Shown here piece after piece: positions 1 through 6,910 of a stretch of 9,214 bases of DNA. Origin of the DNA: Candidatus Pollutiaquabacter sp. (lineage in GTDB: Bacteria > Bacteroidota > Bacteroidia > AKYH767-A > 2013-40CM-41-45); contig CAINVI010000227.1 in NCBI GenBank assembly GCA_903854075.1, forward strand, positions 1 to 9,214. The letters are read 5' to 3'. Within the stretch, counting starts at the first letter, position 1. The number at the start of each line of letters is the position of its first letter. The notes under the pieces were generated by a model that had not been told where the DNA came from, did no database searches, and was given only the letters and a program-made list of their open reading frames with translations. The translations under genes and the position numbers were made by a program.

Positions 1-110
1 ATGGCTTCCGTAAGCGCATGGAAACGGCTAATGGCCGTCGTGTGTTAGCCGCCCGCCGCAAGCGTGGCCGCAAGAAATTGACAGTTTCTGACGAGAAAAA
101 AGCTAAATAA
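1..110 (+). CDS. rpmH: 50S ribosomal protein L34, C-terminal part (5' end outside window)
   Basis: This is the tail of L34, a small, very basic protein of the large ribosomal subunit. The reading frame enters at base 3; bases 1-2 (AT) finish a codon that is probably His. The 35 readable residues begin GFRKRM, followed by a run dense in Arg and Lys with the family core ANGRRVLAARRKRGRKKLTV, and end in a stop at 108-110. The hallmark (H)GFRxRM...NGRxVLxxRRxKGRxxLxV is intact. After LTV there is an extra charged tail (SDEKKAK), longer than in Escherichia coli L34 and typical of Bacteroidota. About 16 N-terminal residues are missing if the protein has the usual length of about 50. It is followed by a hairpin terminator, so it probably ends its transcript here. 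Identity is firm from the motif. Confidence 0.95.
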   Translation, partial: GFRKRMETANGRRVLAARRKRGRKKLTVSDEKKAK

Positions 111-133
111 GCTGCATATTCAGTAGGTTATTG

Positions 134-162
134 AAAACCGGTCCTTGTGGCCGGTTTTTTTA
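134..162. terminator. Bidirectional intrinsic terminator shared by rpmH and the convergent hydrolase gene
   Basis: An 8-base-pair stem, AAAACCGG at 134-141 pairing with CCGGTTTT at 151-158, closes a 9-base loop. CC at 143-144 and GG at 149-150 could extend the stem with one bulged T. On the plus strand the hairpin runs into a T-tract (155-161), as expected for rpmH termination. On the minus strand the A-run at 134-137 gives a matching U-tract after the hydrolase gene. The hydrolase stop codon (complement of 160-162) touches the edge of the hairpin. The bidirectional role is inferred from symmetry and convergent gene order. Confidence 0.8.
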
Positions 163-993
163 TTGCAGACAATTGGTCCGCAGATACTCACCGATGCTTG
201 GCTTGATAAGCTGGTGGCCTGCATCAACACAGTGTATCGTGCAATTGCCGCCGACTTTTTTCAGGAAACTATTTCCAAAAGCGGCAGGAATAATCGAGTC
301 GCGTTTCCCGAATAGTAGATGGCATGCAATAGGGTAAGTGCGGAGAATAGAGGAGATTGATTTTTGGTCGGGCAGCAGCAACCGGTAGATCATCCAAACC
401 GCATAAACTTTATCACGTTTCTTCTGGTCGTCGAAGTAGGAGAGTGCAAACTTGTATTGTTTTTCTCCCACCAGTCGCAACGCACGAATGATGCCCGCCA
501 TGCGAAGAAAGGTGTCGGGCTTTTTGACAACACGACGAAATAGCGATCGACCTATTTTCGTGCCGGTGATGAAGATATACCAACGATTCATTTTCAATCC
601 GTCGGCTGCTAGCAGCAATAATCGGTCAATACGATCCGGGAATAATTCCAAAGTCTTCAGGCAAATTCTTCCGCCCAGACTATATCCTAATAACGAGAAA
701 CGATGAACATCACAAGCGGTCAGTATGTGATGCACTACCGTTGAAAGCGCCTGGGTATCAAATACCGCACGGTCTGCTGCCACCGTGCTTCTGCTTTTTC
801 CGTGAAAAAATAAGTTGATGGAGATAATGGTAAACCGATCACCAAGTGATGGTTCAAAAACGAGCAGGTCTTCCGCATCGTTGTCAAAGCCATGAAAAGC
901 GAGCAGGGTTTCCGGTCCGTGACCGAAAACGAGGTATTCCACGTGCCACGGAGGCAGGTCGAGCTGTTCGAATGTCAAGGATTCTTTACGCAT
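160..993 (-). CDS. Alpha/beta hydrolase fold protein, substrate unknown
   Basis: A 277-residue soluble protein with the alpha/beta hydrolase layout. A strand followed by HGF (residues 34-36) forms the probable oxyanion-hole loop. The nucleophile elbow is GYSLGG with Ser105, a probable acid is Asp232 in GKRDSIIP, and the catalytic His260 lies in DAGHQL near the C-terminus. The stretch between about residues 135 and 210 is rich in Arg, Lys and aromatics and probably forms the helical lid. There is no signal peptide or membrane segment, so it is probably cytoplasmic. Length is normal for single-domain esterases, lipases and related C-C hydrolases, and the sequence does not let me pick among them. 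The ATG start at 993 gives a natural N-terminus. The gene stands alone on the minus strand between rpmH and carB, and ends in the shared terminator. Fold and triad are clear; the substrate is not. Confidence 0.87.
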   Translation of the reverse strand: MRKESLTFEQLDLPPWHVEYLVFGHGPETLLAFHGFDNDAEDLLVFEPSLGDRFTIISINLFFHGKSRSTVAADRAVFDTQALSTVVHHILTACDVHRFSLLGYSLGGRICLKTLELFPDRIDRLLLLAADGLKMNRWYIFITGTKIGRSLFRRVVKKPDTFLRMAGIIRALRLVGEKQYKFALSYFDDQKKRDKVYAVWMIYRLLLPDQKSISSILRTYPIACHLLFGKRDSIIPAAFGNSFLKKVGGNCTIHCVDAGHQLIKPSIGEYLRTNCLQ

Positions 994-1102
994 GGCCCGG
1001 TGTAAACGCCATAAATTGTTTACCTACAAAGGAACGATTTTCAGGGTTGCAGGTTATTAACAGGTGTCAATAAACTTTCTATACGTCACGCAGACAAACC
1101 GC

Positions 1103-1110
1103 TATCTTTG
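1103..1110 (+). promoter_or_regulatory. Probable carB promoter, -7 element of Bacteroidota type
   Basis: TATCTTTG matches the Bacteroidota -7 consensus TAnnTTTG exactly, 72 bases before the carB GTG. It lies in the intergenic region on the correct strand. The -33 partner (TTG or TTTG about 19-23 bases upstream) is poor: the closest is CTTTCT at 1075-1080. If the box is real, transcription would start near 1114-1118 and leave a leader of about 65-70 bases. No strong hairpin or attenuator is evident in that leader. Confidence 0.6.
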
Positions 1111-1182
1111 TGCGATTTGCAGGACGTTTTAGTGTTGCTGTAAGTCACTGAAAACAAGTTTTTTGACTTTAAACAGCCCGCT

Positions 1183-3999
1183 GTGCCAAGAGACAACTCC
1201 ATCCATTCCGTACTTATTATCGGTTCCGGTCCCATCGTTATCGGACAAGCTTGCGAATTCGACTACTCCGGAAGTCAGGCTTCCCGTTCGTTGAAGGAAG
1301 AAGGTATTGAGGTTACACTGATCAACTCTAATCCGGCAACGATTATGACGGATAAGGTGACGGCCGATAATATTTATTTGAAGCCGCTCACCAAGAAATC
1401 GATTATTGAGATTCTGGAGAAACATAAGATAGATGCGGTGTTGCCGACGATGGGAGGACAGACCGCGTTGAACCTAGCCATCGATTGTCAGAAAGCCGGC
1501 ATTTGGGATAAGTATGGTGTGCGCATCATTGGTGTCGATATCGATGCTATTCATACCACAGAAGATCGCGAGAAATTTCGCTTACGCATGATCGAGCTCA
1601 ATGCGGGTGTTTGCAAGGGTCGTACGGCAACTTCTTTTCTGGAAGGCAAAGAGATTGCTCAGGAAATTGGTTTCCCGCTCGTTATTCGTCCCAGCTTCAC
1701 CCTGGGAGGAACTGGCGGAGGATTTGTATATACCAAAGACGAATTTGATAGCGCATTGAATCGCGGTTTGCATGCATCGCCTGTTCATGAAGTGTTGATC
1801 GAGCAATCGATCATGGGTTGGAAGGAGTTTGAACTGGAATTGTTGCGCGATGCGGCCGGCAACGTCATCATCATCTGTTCCATCGAGAACTTTGATCCGA
1901 TGGGTATACATACCGGCGACTCAATTACCGTTGCACCGGCTATGACGCTCTCGGATACAACGTACCAGAAGATGCGGGATATGGCTATCAAATGCATGAA
2001 TGGTATCGGTAATATCGCCGGCGGCTGTAATATTCAGTTTTCGGTGACTCCTGATAATGAGGATGAAATAATTGTCATCGAAATCAATCCGCGTGTTTCG
2101 CGTTCGTCAGCGTTGGCTTCTAAAGCTACTGGTTATCCGATTGCAAAAATTGCTGCCAAGCTGTCGATCGGTTATCACCTGGATGAATTAAAAAATCAAA
2201 TTACCAAAAGCACCTCTGCGTTCTTCGAGCCTTCACTCGATTATGTAATCGTGAAAGTGCCGAGATGGAATTTCGATAAATTCAAAGGGACAGACCGTCA
2301 CCTCGGCTTGCAGATGAAATCAGTCGGTGAGGCGATGGGTATCGGACGATCGTTTCAGGAAGCGTTGCAGAAAGCCTGTCAGTCACTCGAGATTAAGCGA
2401 AACGGATTAGGTGCCGACGGTCGTGAAATCCGCGATCAGGAAGATATTCTCGATAGTTTGGAGCGTCCGCGCTGGAACCGTTTGTTCCATATCTATGATG
2501 CATTCAAATTGGGCATTCCTTTCAATACTATTCGTAAGCTCACCAAGATTGATCCGTGGTTTCTTCGTCAGATTGAAGAGTTGATTCAGTTGGAAAAGGA
2601 AATTCAGCAGTTCACCATCGATACGTTACCGCGTGAACTCATGATGATTGCGAAAAAGAAAGGCTACGCAGACCGTCAGATTGCTCACTTGGTCGGTTGT
2701 CTGGAAAGTCAGGTTTGGAAACGGCGCCGTGATCTGGATATAAAACGAGTATGGAAAATGGTCGATACGTGTGCTGCCGAATTTGAAGCCCAAACGCCGT
2801 ACTATTATTCAACCTTTGACGAGGAAAACGAATCGAATACTACCGATAAAAAGAAGATTGTCATTTTAGGCTCCGGTCCGAACCGTATCGGACAGGGCAT
2901 AGAGTTTGATTATAGTTGTGTGCACGGCGTCTTAGCGGCTAAGGAATGTGGTTATGAAACTATCATGATCAACTGCAATCCGGAAACGGTCAGCACAGAT
3001 TTCGATATCGCCGATAAATTATATTTCGAGCCTGTTTTCTGGGAACATATTTATGAAATCATCGAGCACGAAAATCCACTGGGTGTGATCGTGCAACTTG
3101 GCGGACAGACTGCGCTGAAGCTGGCAGAGAAGCTGAACAAGTATGGTATAAAAATCATTGGTACCAGTTTTGAGTCGCTCGATCTCGCAGAAGACCGCGG
3201 TCGCTTCTCTACACTCTTGCGTGATTTAAATATTCCGTATCCGAAATTCGGAGTCGTGGAAGATGCGGATCATTCGGTGCTGCTCTCTCGCGAACTTGGA
3301 TTTCCGTTGTTGGTCCGCCCTTCGTATGTTCTGGGTGGCCAAAGTATGAAGATTGTGATCAACGAAGAGGAGCTCGAACAGCATGTTGTCAAAATCCTTC
3401 AGGATATTCCGGATAATAAAATCCTCCTTGATCATTTTCTGGAGAAAGCCATTGAAGCGGAGGCGGATGCGATTTGCGACGGTGAGGATGCTTATATTAT
3501 TGGAATCATGGAGCATATTGAGCCGGCTGGAATTCATAGCGGCGACAGTAATGCTGTGTTGCCACCGTTCGACCTGAGTGATGATATTATTCGACAGATC
3601 GAAATGATCACTCGGAAAATTGCACTTGCGATGAAGGTGAAAGGACTGATTAATATTCAGTTTGCGATTAAGAACGATATCGTCTATGTTATTGAAGCTA
3701 ATCCAAGAGCATCGCGTACAGTGCCGTTTATCGCTAAAGCCTACGATGAACCGTATGTGAATTATGCGACGAAGCTAATGTTGGGCGATAAAAAGGTAAA
3801 GGATTTCACATTCAATCCTCGCAAGATCGGTTACGCCATTAAAGTACCGGTGTTTTCCTTTGAGAAATTCCTGGATGTCAATAAAGAGCTTGGCCCTGAA
3901 ATGAAATCTACCGGCGAAGCCATTTATTTCATTGACGATTTGCAGGATGATTTTTTCCAGAAGGTCTATGGTGAGCGCAACCTATATCTCTCACGGTAA
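1183..3999 (+). CDS. carB: Carbamoyl-phosphate synthase large subunit, lacking the C-terminal allosteric domain
   Basis: CarB makes carbamoyl phosphate from bicarbonate, two ATP and ammonia channelled from the glutaminase subunit CarA, feeding pyrimidine and arginine synthesis in the cytoplasm. It has two homologous halves. The first has GSGPIVIGQ (14-22), R129, R169 and FTLGGTGGG (172-180), with E215, Q285, E300 and N302 of the ATP-grasp site. A helical oligomerisation domain spans roughly 405-545, with a polar linker near 545-557. The second half has GSGPNRIGQGIEFDY (563-577), R672, R712, Q826, E838 and N840. All core catalytic positions I could line up are present. The protein ends at residue 938, just after GPEMKSTGE (904-912), whereas E. 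coli CarB is 1073 residues, so the MGS-like domain that binds UMP and ornithine is absent. The start is GTG: an in-frame stop lies at 1141-1143 with no ATG between, and MPRDNSIHSVLIIGSGP fits the family N-terminus. carA is not in the window. Confidence 0.98.
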   Translation: MPRDNSIHSVLIIGSGPIVIGQACEFDYSGSQASRSLKEEGIEVTLINSNPATIMTDKVTADNIYLKPLTKKSIIEILEKHKIDAVLPTMGGQTALNLAIDCQKAGIWDKYGVRIIGVDIDAIHTTEDREKFRLRMIELNAGVCKGRTATSFLEGKEIAQEIGFPLVIRPSFTLGGTGGGFVYTKDEFDSALNRGLHASPVHEVLIEQSIMGWKEFELELLRDAAGNVIIICSIENFDPMGIHTGDSITVAPAMTLSDTTYQKMRDMAIKCMNGIGNIAGGCNIQFSVTPDNEDEIIVIEINPRVSRSSALASKATGYPIAKIAAKLSIGYHLDELKNQITKSTSAFFEPSLDYVIVKVPRWNFDKFKGTDRHLGLQMKSVGEAMGIGRSFQEALQKACQSLEIKRNGLGADGREIRDQEDILDSLERPRWNRLFHIYDAFKLGIPFNTIRKLTKIDPWFLRQIEELIQLEKEIQQFTIDTLPRELMMIAKKKGYADRQIAHLVGCLESQVWKRRRDLDIKRVWKMVDTCAAEFEAQTPYYYSTFDEENESNTTDKKKIVILGSGPNRIGQGIEFDYSCVHGVLAAKECGYETIMINCNPETVSTDFDIADKLYFEPVFWEHIYEIIEHENPLGVIVQLGGQTALKLAEKLNKYGIKIIGTSFESLDLAEDRGRFSTLLRDLNIPYPKFGVVEDADHSVLLSRELGFPLLVRPSYVLGGQSMKIVINEEELEQHVVKILQDIPDNKILLDHFLEKAIEAEADAICDGEDAYIIGIMEHIEPAGIHSGDSNAVLPPFDLSDDIIRQIEMITRKIALAMKVKGLINIQFAIKNDIVYVIEANPRASRTVPFIAKAYDEPYVNYATKLMLGDKKVKDFTFNPRKIGYAIKVPVFSFEKFLDVNKELGPEMKSTGEAIYFIDDLQDDFFQKVYGERNLYLSR

Positions 4000-4011
4000 C
4001 CGTCGCTAGTC

Positions 4012-4239
4012 ATGGCAGATTTCTTGATTACCCTTATTGTCGCATTCCTGCTTTTCGGCTTTCTGCGTAGATTCATTTATTTTCAGGCATTGCGTTCTTT
4101 CACAAAAGCGGCCAATGATTTTCGTCGTCAGCAGGATGCTGATCGAAAACCGGAAGGGACAATTACTATTGATCCTTCCGCTAGGAAAAAGTCCATCAAG
4201 GAAGATTCTGATTATGTGGACTACGAGGAAGTGAAATAG
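4012..4239 (+). CDS. Small single-pass membrane protein, DUF4834-like
   Basis: A 75-residue protein with a hydrophobic segment at about residues 4-22 (FLITLIVAFLLFGFLRRFIYF), flanked on the inner side by Arg residues. A charged soluble tail follows, containing RRQQDADRKPEGTITI and ending in DYVDYEEVK. This plan (N-terminal helix, then an EG-x-[IV]-x-[IV] strand, a lysine-rich stretch and a C-terminal DYVD[YF]EE[VI] motif) matches my memory of DUF4834, a family of short Bacteroidota proteins of unknown function. It starts 12 bases after the carB stop, so it is almost surely co-transcribed with carB. No function can be assigned; the positive-inside pattern suggests a cytoplasmic tail. The coding call is supported by the tight spacing and conserved-looking tail; the family name rests on motif recall only. 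Confidence 0.7.
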   Translation: MADFLITLIVAFLLFGFLRRFIYFQALRSFTKAANDFRRQQDADRKPEGTITIDPSARKKSIKEDSDYVDYEEVK

Positions 4240-4351
4240 CAGTACGCGAAAATAGAGTTGCTTTTTAATTTTTCAATAGTTGCGGTAATGTGGTAATTTG
4301 GAACTACGAATAGCCGGAATTTCGGTGGTCGAAACCTAGTAAATTGCGCTT

Positions 4352-4359
4352 TATTTTCG
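4352..4359 (+). promoter_or_regulatory. Possible -7 element upstream of the YfhO-type gene
   Basis: TATTTTCG differs from TAnnTTTG at one base and lies 25 bases before the ATG at 4385, within the AT-rich 4240-4384 gap. No convincing TTG is found at the expected upstream distance, so this is a weak candidate. A promoter somewhere in this gap is plausible because the gene content changes from nucleotide synthesis to glycan functions. Read-through from carB cannot be excluded, since I see no terminator in the gap. Confidence 0.3.
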
Positions 4360-4384
4360 CATCTTAGCACTTCATTTATATATC

Positions 4385-6868
4385 ATGAAAAAATACCATC
4401 CTCATCTATTGGCCATCGGCTTTTTTCTGTTGATTGTATTCGTTGTTTTCCAGCCGCTGTTTCAGGGTAAAGAGCTTAAGCAAACGGATATCGACAACTG
4501 GAAAGGGATGTCTAAGGAGATTCTTGATTTCAAGGAGAAGACGGGTGAGCAGACCTATTGGACAAATTCCATGTTCGGTGGAATGCCGGCGTATCAGATA
4601 TCTGCCGTCTATGCCGCAAATCTTGTCCAGTATATTGATAAAGTGATTTTACTTGGATTGCCATCGCCCGCTAACCTGGTGTTTTTATTTCTGATTGGTT
4701 TTTACTTCTTGCTGTTGACCCTGAAAGTTGATCAGAAATTAGCTGTACTCGGTGCTGTTGCTTTTGCCTTTAGCAGTTACTTTTTTATTGTCATTGAAGC
4801 GGGCCATAATTCAAAAGTACACGCCATTGGCTATATGGCACCCGTTGTCGCCGGCGTATTAATGACGTTTCGCGGCCGCCTATGGCTGGGTGCTGCAGTA
4901 ACCGGTTTGGCACTGGCACTGGAGTTAAACGCCAATCACCTGCAGATAACGTATTATCTGATGTTGATGTTGATTTTCCTCGGACTTTCCGAGTTGTATA
5001 CGGCCGTTCGCGAAAAGCGCATTCCTTATTTTTTCAAAGCCTTCGGGTTACTTGTTGTGATGGCTGTTTTTGCCGTCGGAGCCAATATCACCAACTTGTG
5101 GGCGACTCAGGAGTACTCTAAATCGTCTACGCGCGGTCCTTCTGAGTTGACATCCGATAAAGAGAATAAAACGAGTGGATTGAATCGCGATTACATTACC
5201 GATTGGAGTTATGGCGTAGGGGAGAGCCTGACGATGCTGGTGCCCGGCTTCAAAGGCGGCGCAAGCGAACCGATTTCTAAAAACCACAAGGATGTGTTGA
5301 AGGAAGTAGACAGCAATTACCGCGAAAACATCGGTGGCTTTGGTGCGTATTTTGGTGACCAGCCGTTTACCAATGGACCGGTGTATTTGGGGGCCATTGT
5401 GGTGTTGCTGTTTGTGATCGGACTGTTTGTTGTTAGAGGTCCTGTGAAGTGGTGGATTCTCGGTGCAACAGTGCTTTCCTTGCTACTCAGCTGGGGAAGA
5501 AACTTTATGGGCTTCACGAACTTCTTTTTGGATAATATTCCGGGTTACGATAAGTTTCGAGCTGTAGCGATGATTCTGGTGATTGCTGAATTCACCGTGC
5601 CATTACTAGCGGTGTTGGCCCTGAATGCTATGGTAACGGACAAGGATTTCTTTGCTCGAAATGCAAAGCGCTTTTATTACGCTGCGGGAATTGTCCTTGG
5701 CTTGACTTTGCTGATTTCCGTTTCTCCGGAAACCCTGACGGATTTTTACGCACAGCAGGAATACGATCAGGTAGCGGCTTCAGTGAAGCAGCAAAATCTA
5801 GGTCAGGATGTGCTCGATAATTTTATGGGTAATGTATCTGCAGCCCGTCAGGCTATTGTAAAACAGGATGCGCAACGCACCTTATTGTTTCTGATATTGG
5901 CGGCCGCCTTGATCTGGTCCTTTATTCGTTTCCGTTACGATAGCCGGATTTTTATTTTTAGTTTGCTTTTCCTGGTGATCGCTGACCTTGGGGCTGTAAA
6001 CGCTCGTTATTTGGAATCCGGCGACTTTGTGCGTAAGTCAGTCAATGAAGAACCTTTTCCGATCACAGCTGCTGATCAGGCATTGCTGCAGGATACTTCG
6101 AGTTATCGGGTGCTGAATCTTTCCGTTAATACATTCAACGATGCCAGCACGTCGTATCGACATCAATCCATCGGGGGATATCACGGTGCTAAAATGAAGC
6201 GTTATCAGGAGTTGATTGAAAATTGTATTGTGGGTGAAATCGCTACTCTGCGAGGGGCTATGCAGAATTCATCATCACCCGATTTCATGCAGACAATGAC
6301 AGGACAACCGGTTCTAAACATGATGAATGCAAAATATATTGTTTATAGTCCGGAAGCGCCTCCATTCACCAATTTTGGATCGTTGGGAAATGCGTGGTTC
6401 GTCCCGGATTATAAATTAGTAGCCAACTCCGATGAAGAAATCACTGCCGTGAAGACATTCAATCCATCGGCGTTGATGCTGGTAGACAAGCGTTTTCAGG
6501 ATCAGTTGAACAGCTATCGTTTCGTGGCGGATTCCACATCTACTATTTTGCAGCGCAGCTATCAGCCTAATCATTTGGTCTATGAATCAAATTCTTCGGC
6601 AGAGCGGCTGGCGGTATTTTCGGAAATTTATTATGATAAGGGATGGAATGCTTATGTCGATGGAAATCCGGTAAGTTATTTCCGTACTAATTATGTATTG
6701 CGCGGAATGCGTATTCCGGCAGGGAAGCACACTATAGAATTCAAGTTCGAACCACAGGTTATTGCTGTCGGCGAAAAAGTTGCCTTGGCAAGTTCTTCGG
6801 TGTTGTTGCTGTTGGTTGCGGGTGTTGGATTTCTGGAATGGAAAAAGTCGCGTAATCCTAAAGCGTGA
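4385..6868 (+). CDS. YfhO-family polytopic membrane protein (GT-C-like glycosyltransferase)
   Basis: An 827-residue inner-membrane protein. The first membrane helix (about 8-26) is followed by an acidic loop with TDIDNW (34-39), in the place where GT-C enzymes carry a catalytic Asp. Further hydrophobic helices lie near 97-113, 117-137, 147-163, 166-182, 189-205, 217-235, 334-350, 356-370, 393-415, 431-447, 498-514 and 520-537. A large polar region (about 538-795), probably periplasmic, ends in a small beta domain with YYDKGWNAYVDG (749-760) and the RIPAGKHTIEFKFEP segment (776-790), which is a YfhO hallmark. A last helix (797-816) precedes a basic tail. In Bacillus subtilis YfhO takes part in glycosylating lipoteichoic acid from a lipid-linked sugar. 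By analogy this protein may transfer a sugar from a polyprenyl-phosphate donor outside the membrane, but the acceptor is unknown. The GT4 gene follows after 42 bases. Confidence 0.87.
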   Translation: MKKYHPHLLAIGFFLLIVFVVFQPLFQGKELKQTDIDNWKGMSKEILDFKEKTGEQTYWTNSMFGGMPAYQISAVYAANLVQYIDKVILLGLPSPANLVFLFLIGFYFLLLTLKVDQKLAVLGAVAFAFSSYFFIVIEAGHNSKVHAIGYMAPVVAGVLMTFRGRLWLGAAVTGLALALELNANHLQITYYLMLMLIFLGLSELYTAVREKRIPYFFKAFGLLVVMAVFAVGANITNLWATQEYSKSSTRGPSELTSDKENKTSGLNRDYITDWSYGVGESLTMLVPGFKGGASEPISKNHKDVLKEVDSNYRENIGGFGAYFGDQPFTNGPVYLGAIVVLLFVIGLFVVRGPVKWWILGATVLSLLLSWGRNFMGFTNFFLDNIPGYDKFRAVAMILVIAEFTVPLLAVLALNAMVTDKDFFARNAKRFYYAAGIVLGLTLLISVSPETLTDFYAQQEYDQVAASVKQQNLGQDVLDNFMGNVSAARQAIVKQDAQRTLLFLILAAALIWSFIRFRYDSRIFIFSLLFLVIADLGAVNARYLESGDFVRKSVNEEPFPITAADQALLQDTSSYRVLNLSVNTFNDASTSYRHQSIGGYHGAKMKRYQELIENCIVGEIATLRGAMQNSSSPDFMQTMTGQPVLNMMNAKYIVYSPEAPPFTNFGSLGNAWFVPDYKLVANSDEEITAVKTFNPSALMLVDKRFQDQLNSYRFVADSTSTILQRSYQPNHLVYESNSSAERLAVFSEIYYDKGWNAYVDGNPVSYFRTNYVLRGMRIPAGKHTIEFKFEPQVIAVGEKVALASSSVLLLLVAGVGFLEWKKSRNPKA

Positions 6869-6910
6869 TGATGGTTCAGTCCGGCTCAACGTCAGGTTAA
6901 TTCGTACGCC

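Noticed and set aside
452..1073. Short plus-strand open frames (452-706 and 846-1073) opposite the hydrolase gene
   Set aside because: Both lie wholly or mainly antisense to the hydrolase, whose catalytic motifs are intact; the translations show no family features.
3960..4012. A frameshift that might have cut off the CarB C-terminal domain
   Set aside because: The next frame starts almost at once with a different small membrane protein, and no MGS-domain-like residues appear in any frame after the stop.
4037..4234. Overlapping 65-codon plus-strand frame inside the DUF4834-like gene
   Set aside because: It is a frame-shifted shadow; the 4012-4239 frame has the tight carB spacing, a clear membrane helix and the familiar acidic tail.
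4294..4300. TAATTTG as a -7 promoter box
   Set aside because: It has one base between TA and TTTG where the consensus needs two, and it is far (about 85 bases) from the next start.
4314..4325. Small inverted repeat CCGG-AATT-TCGG as a terminator between the DUF4834-like gene and the YfhO-type gene
   Set aside because: The stem is only four pairs with one G-T, and no T-tract follows; too weak for an intrinsic terminator.
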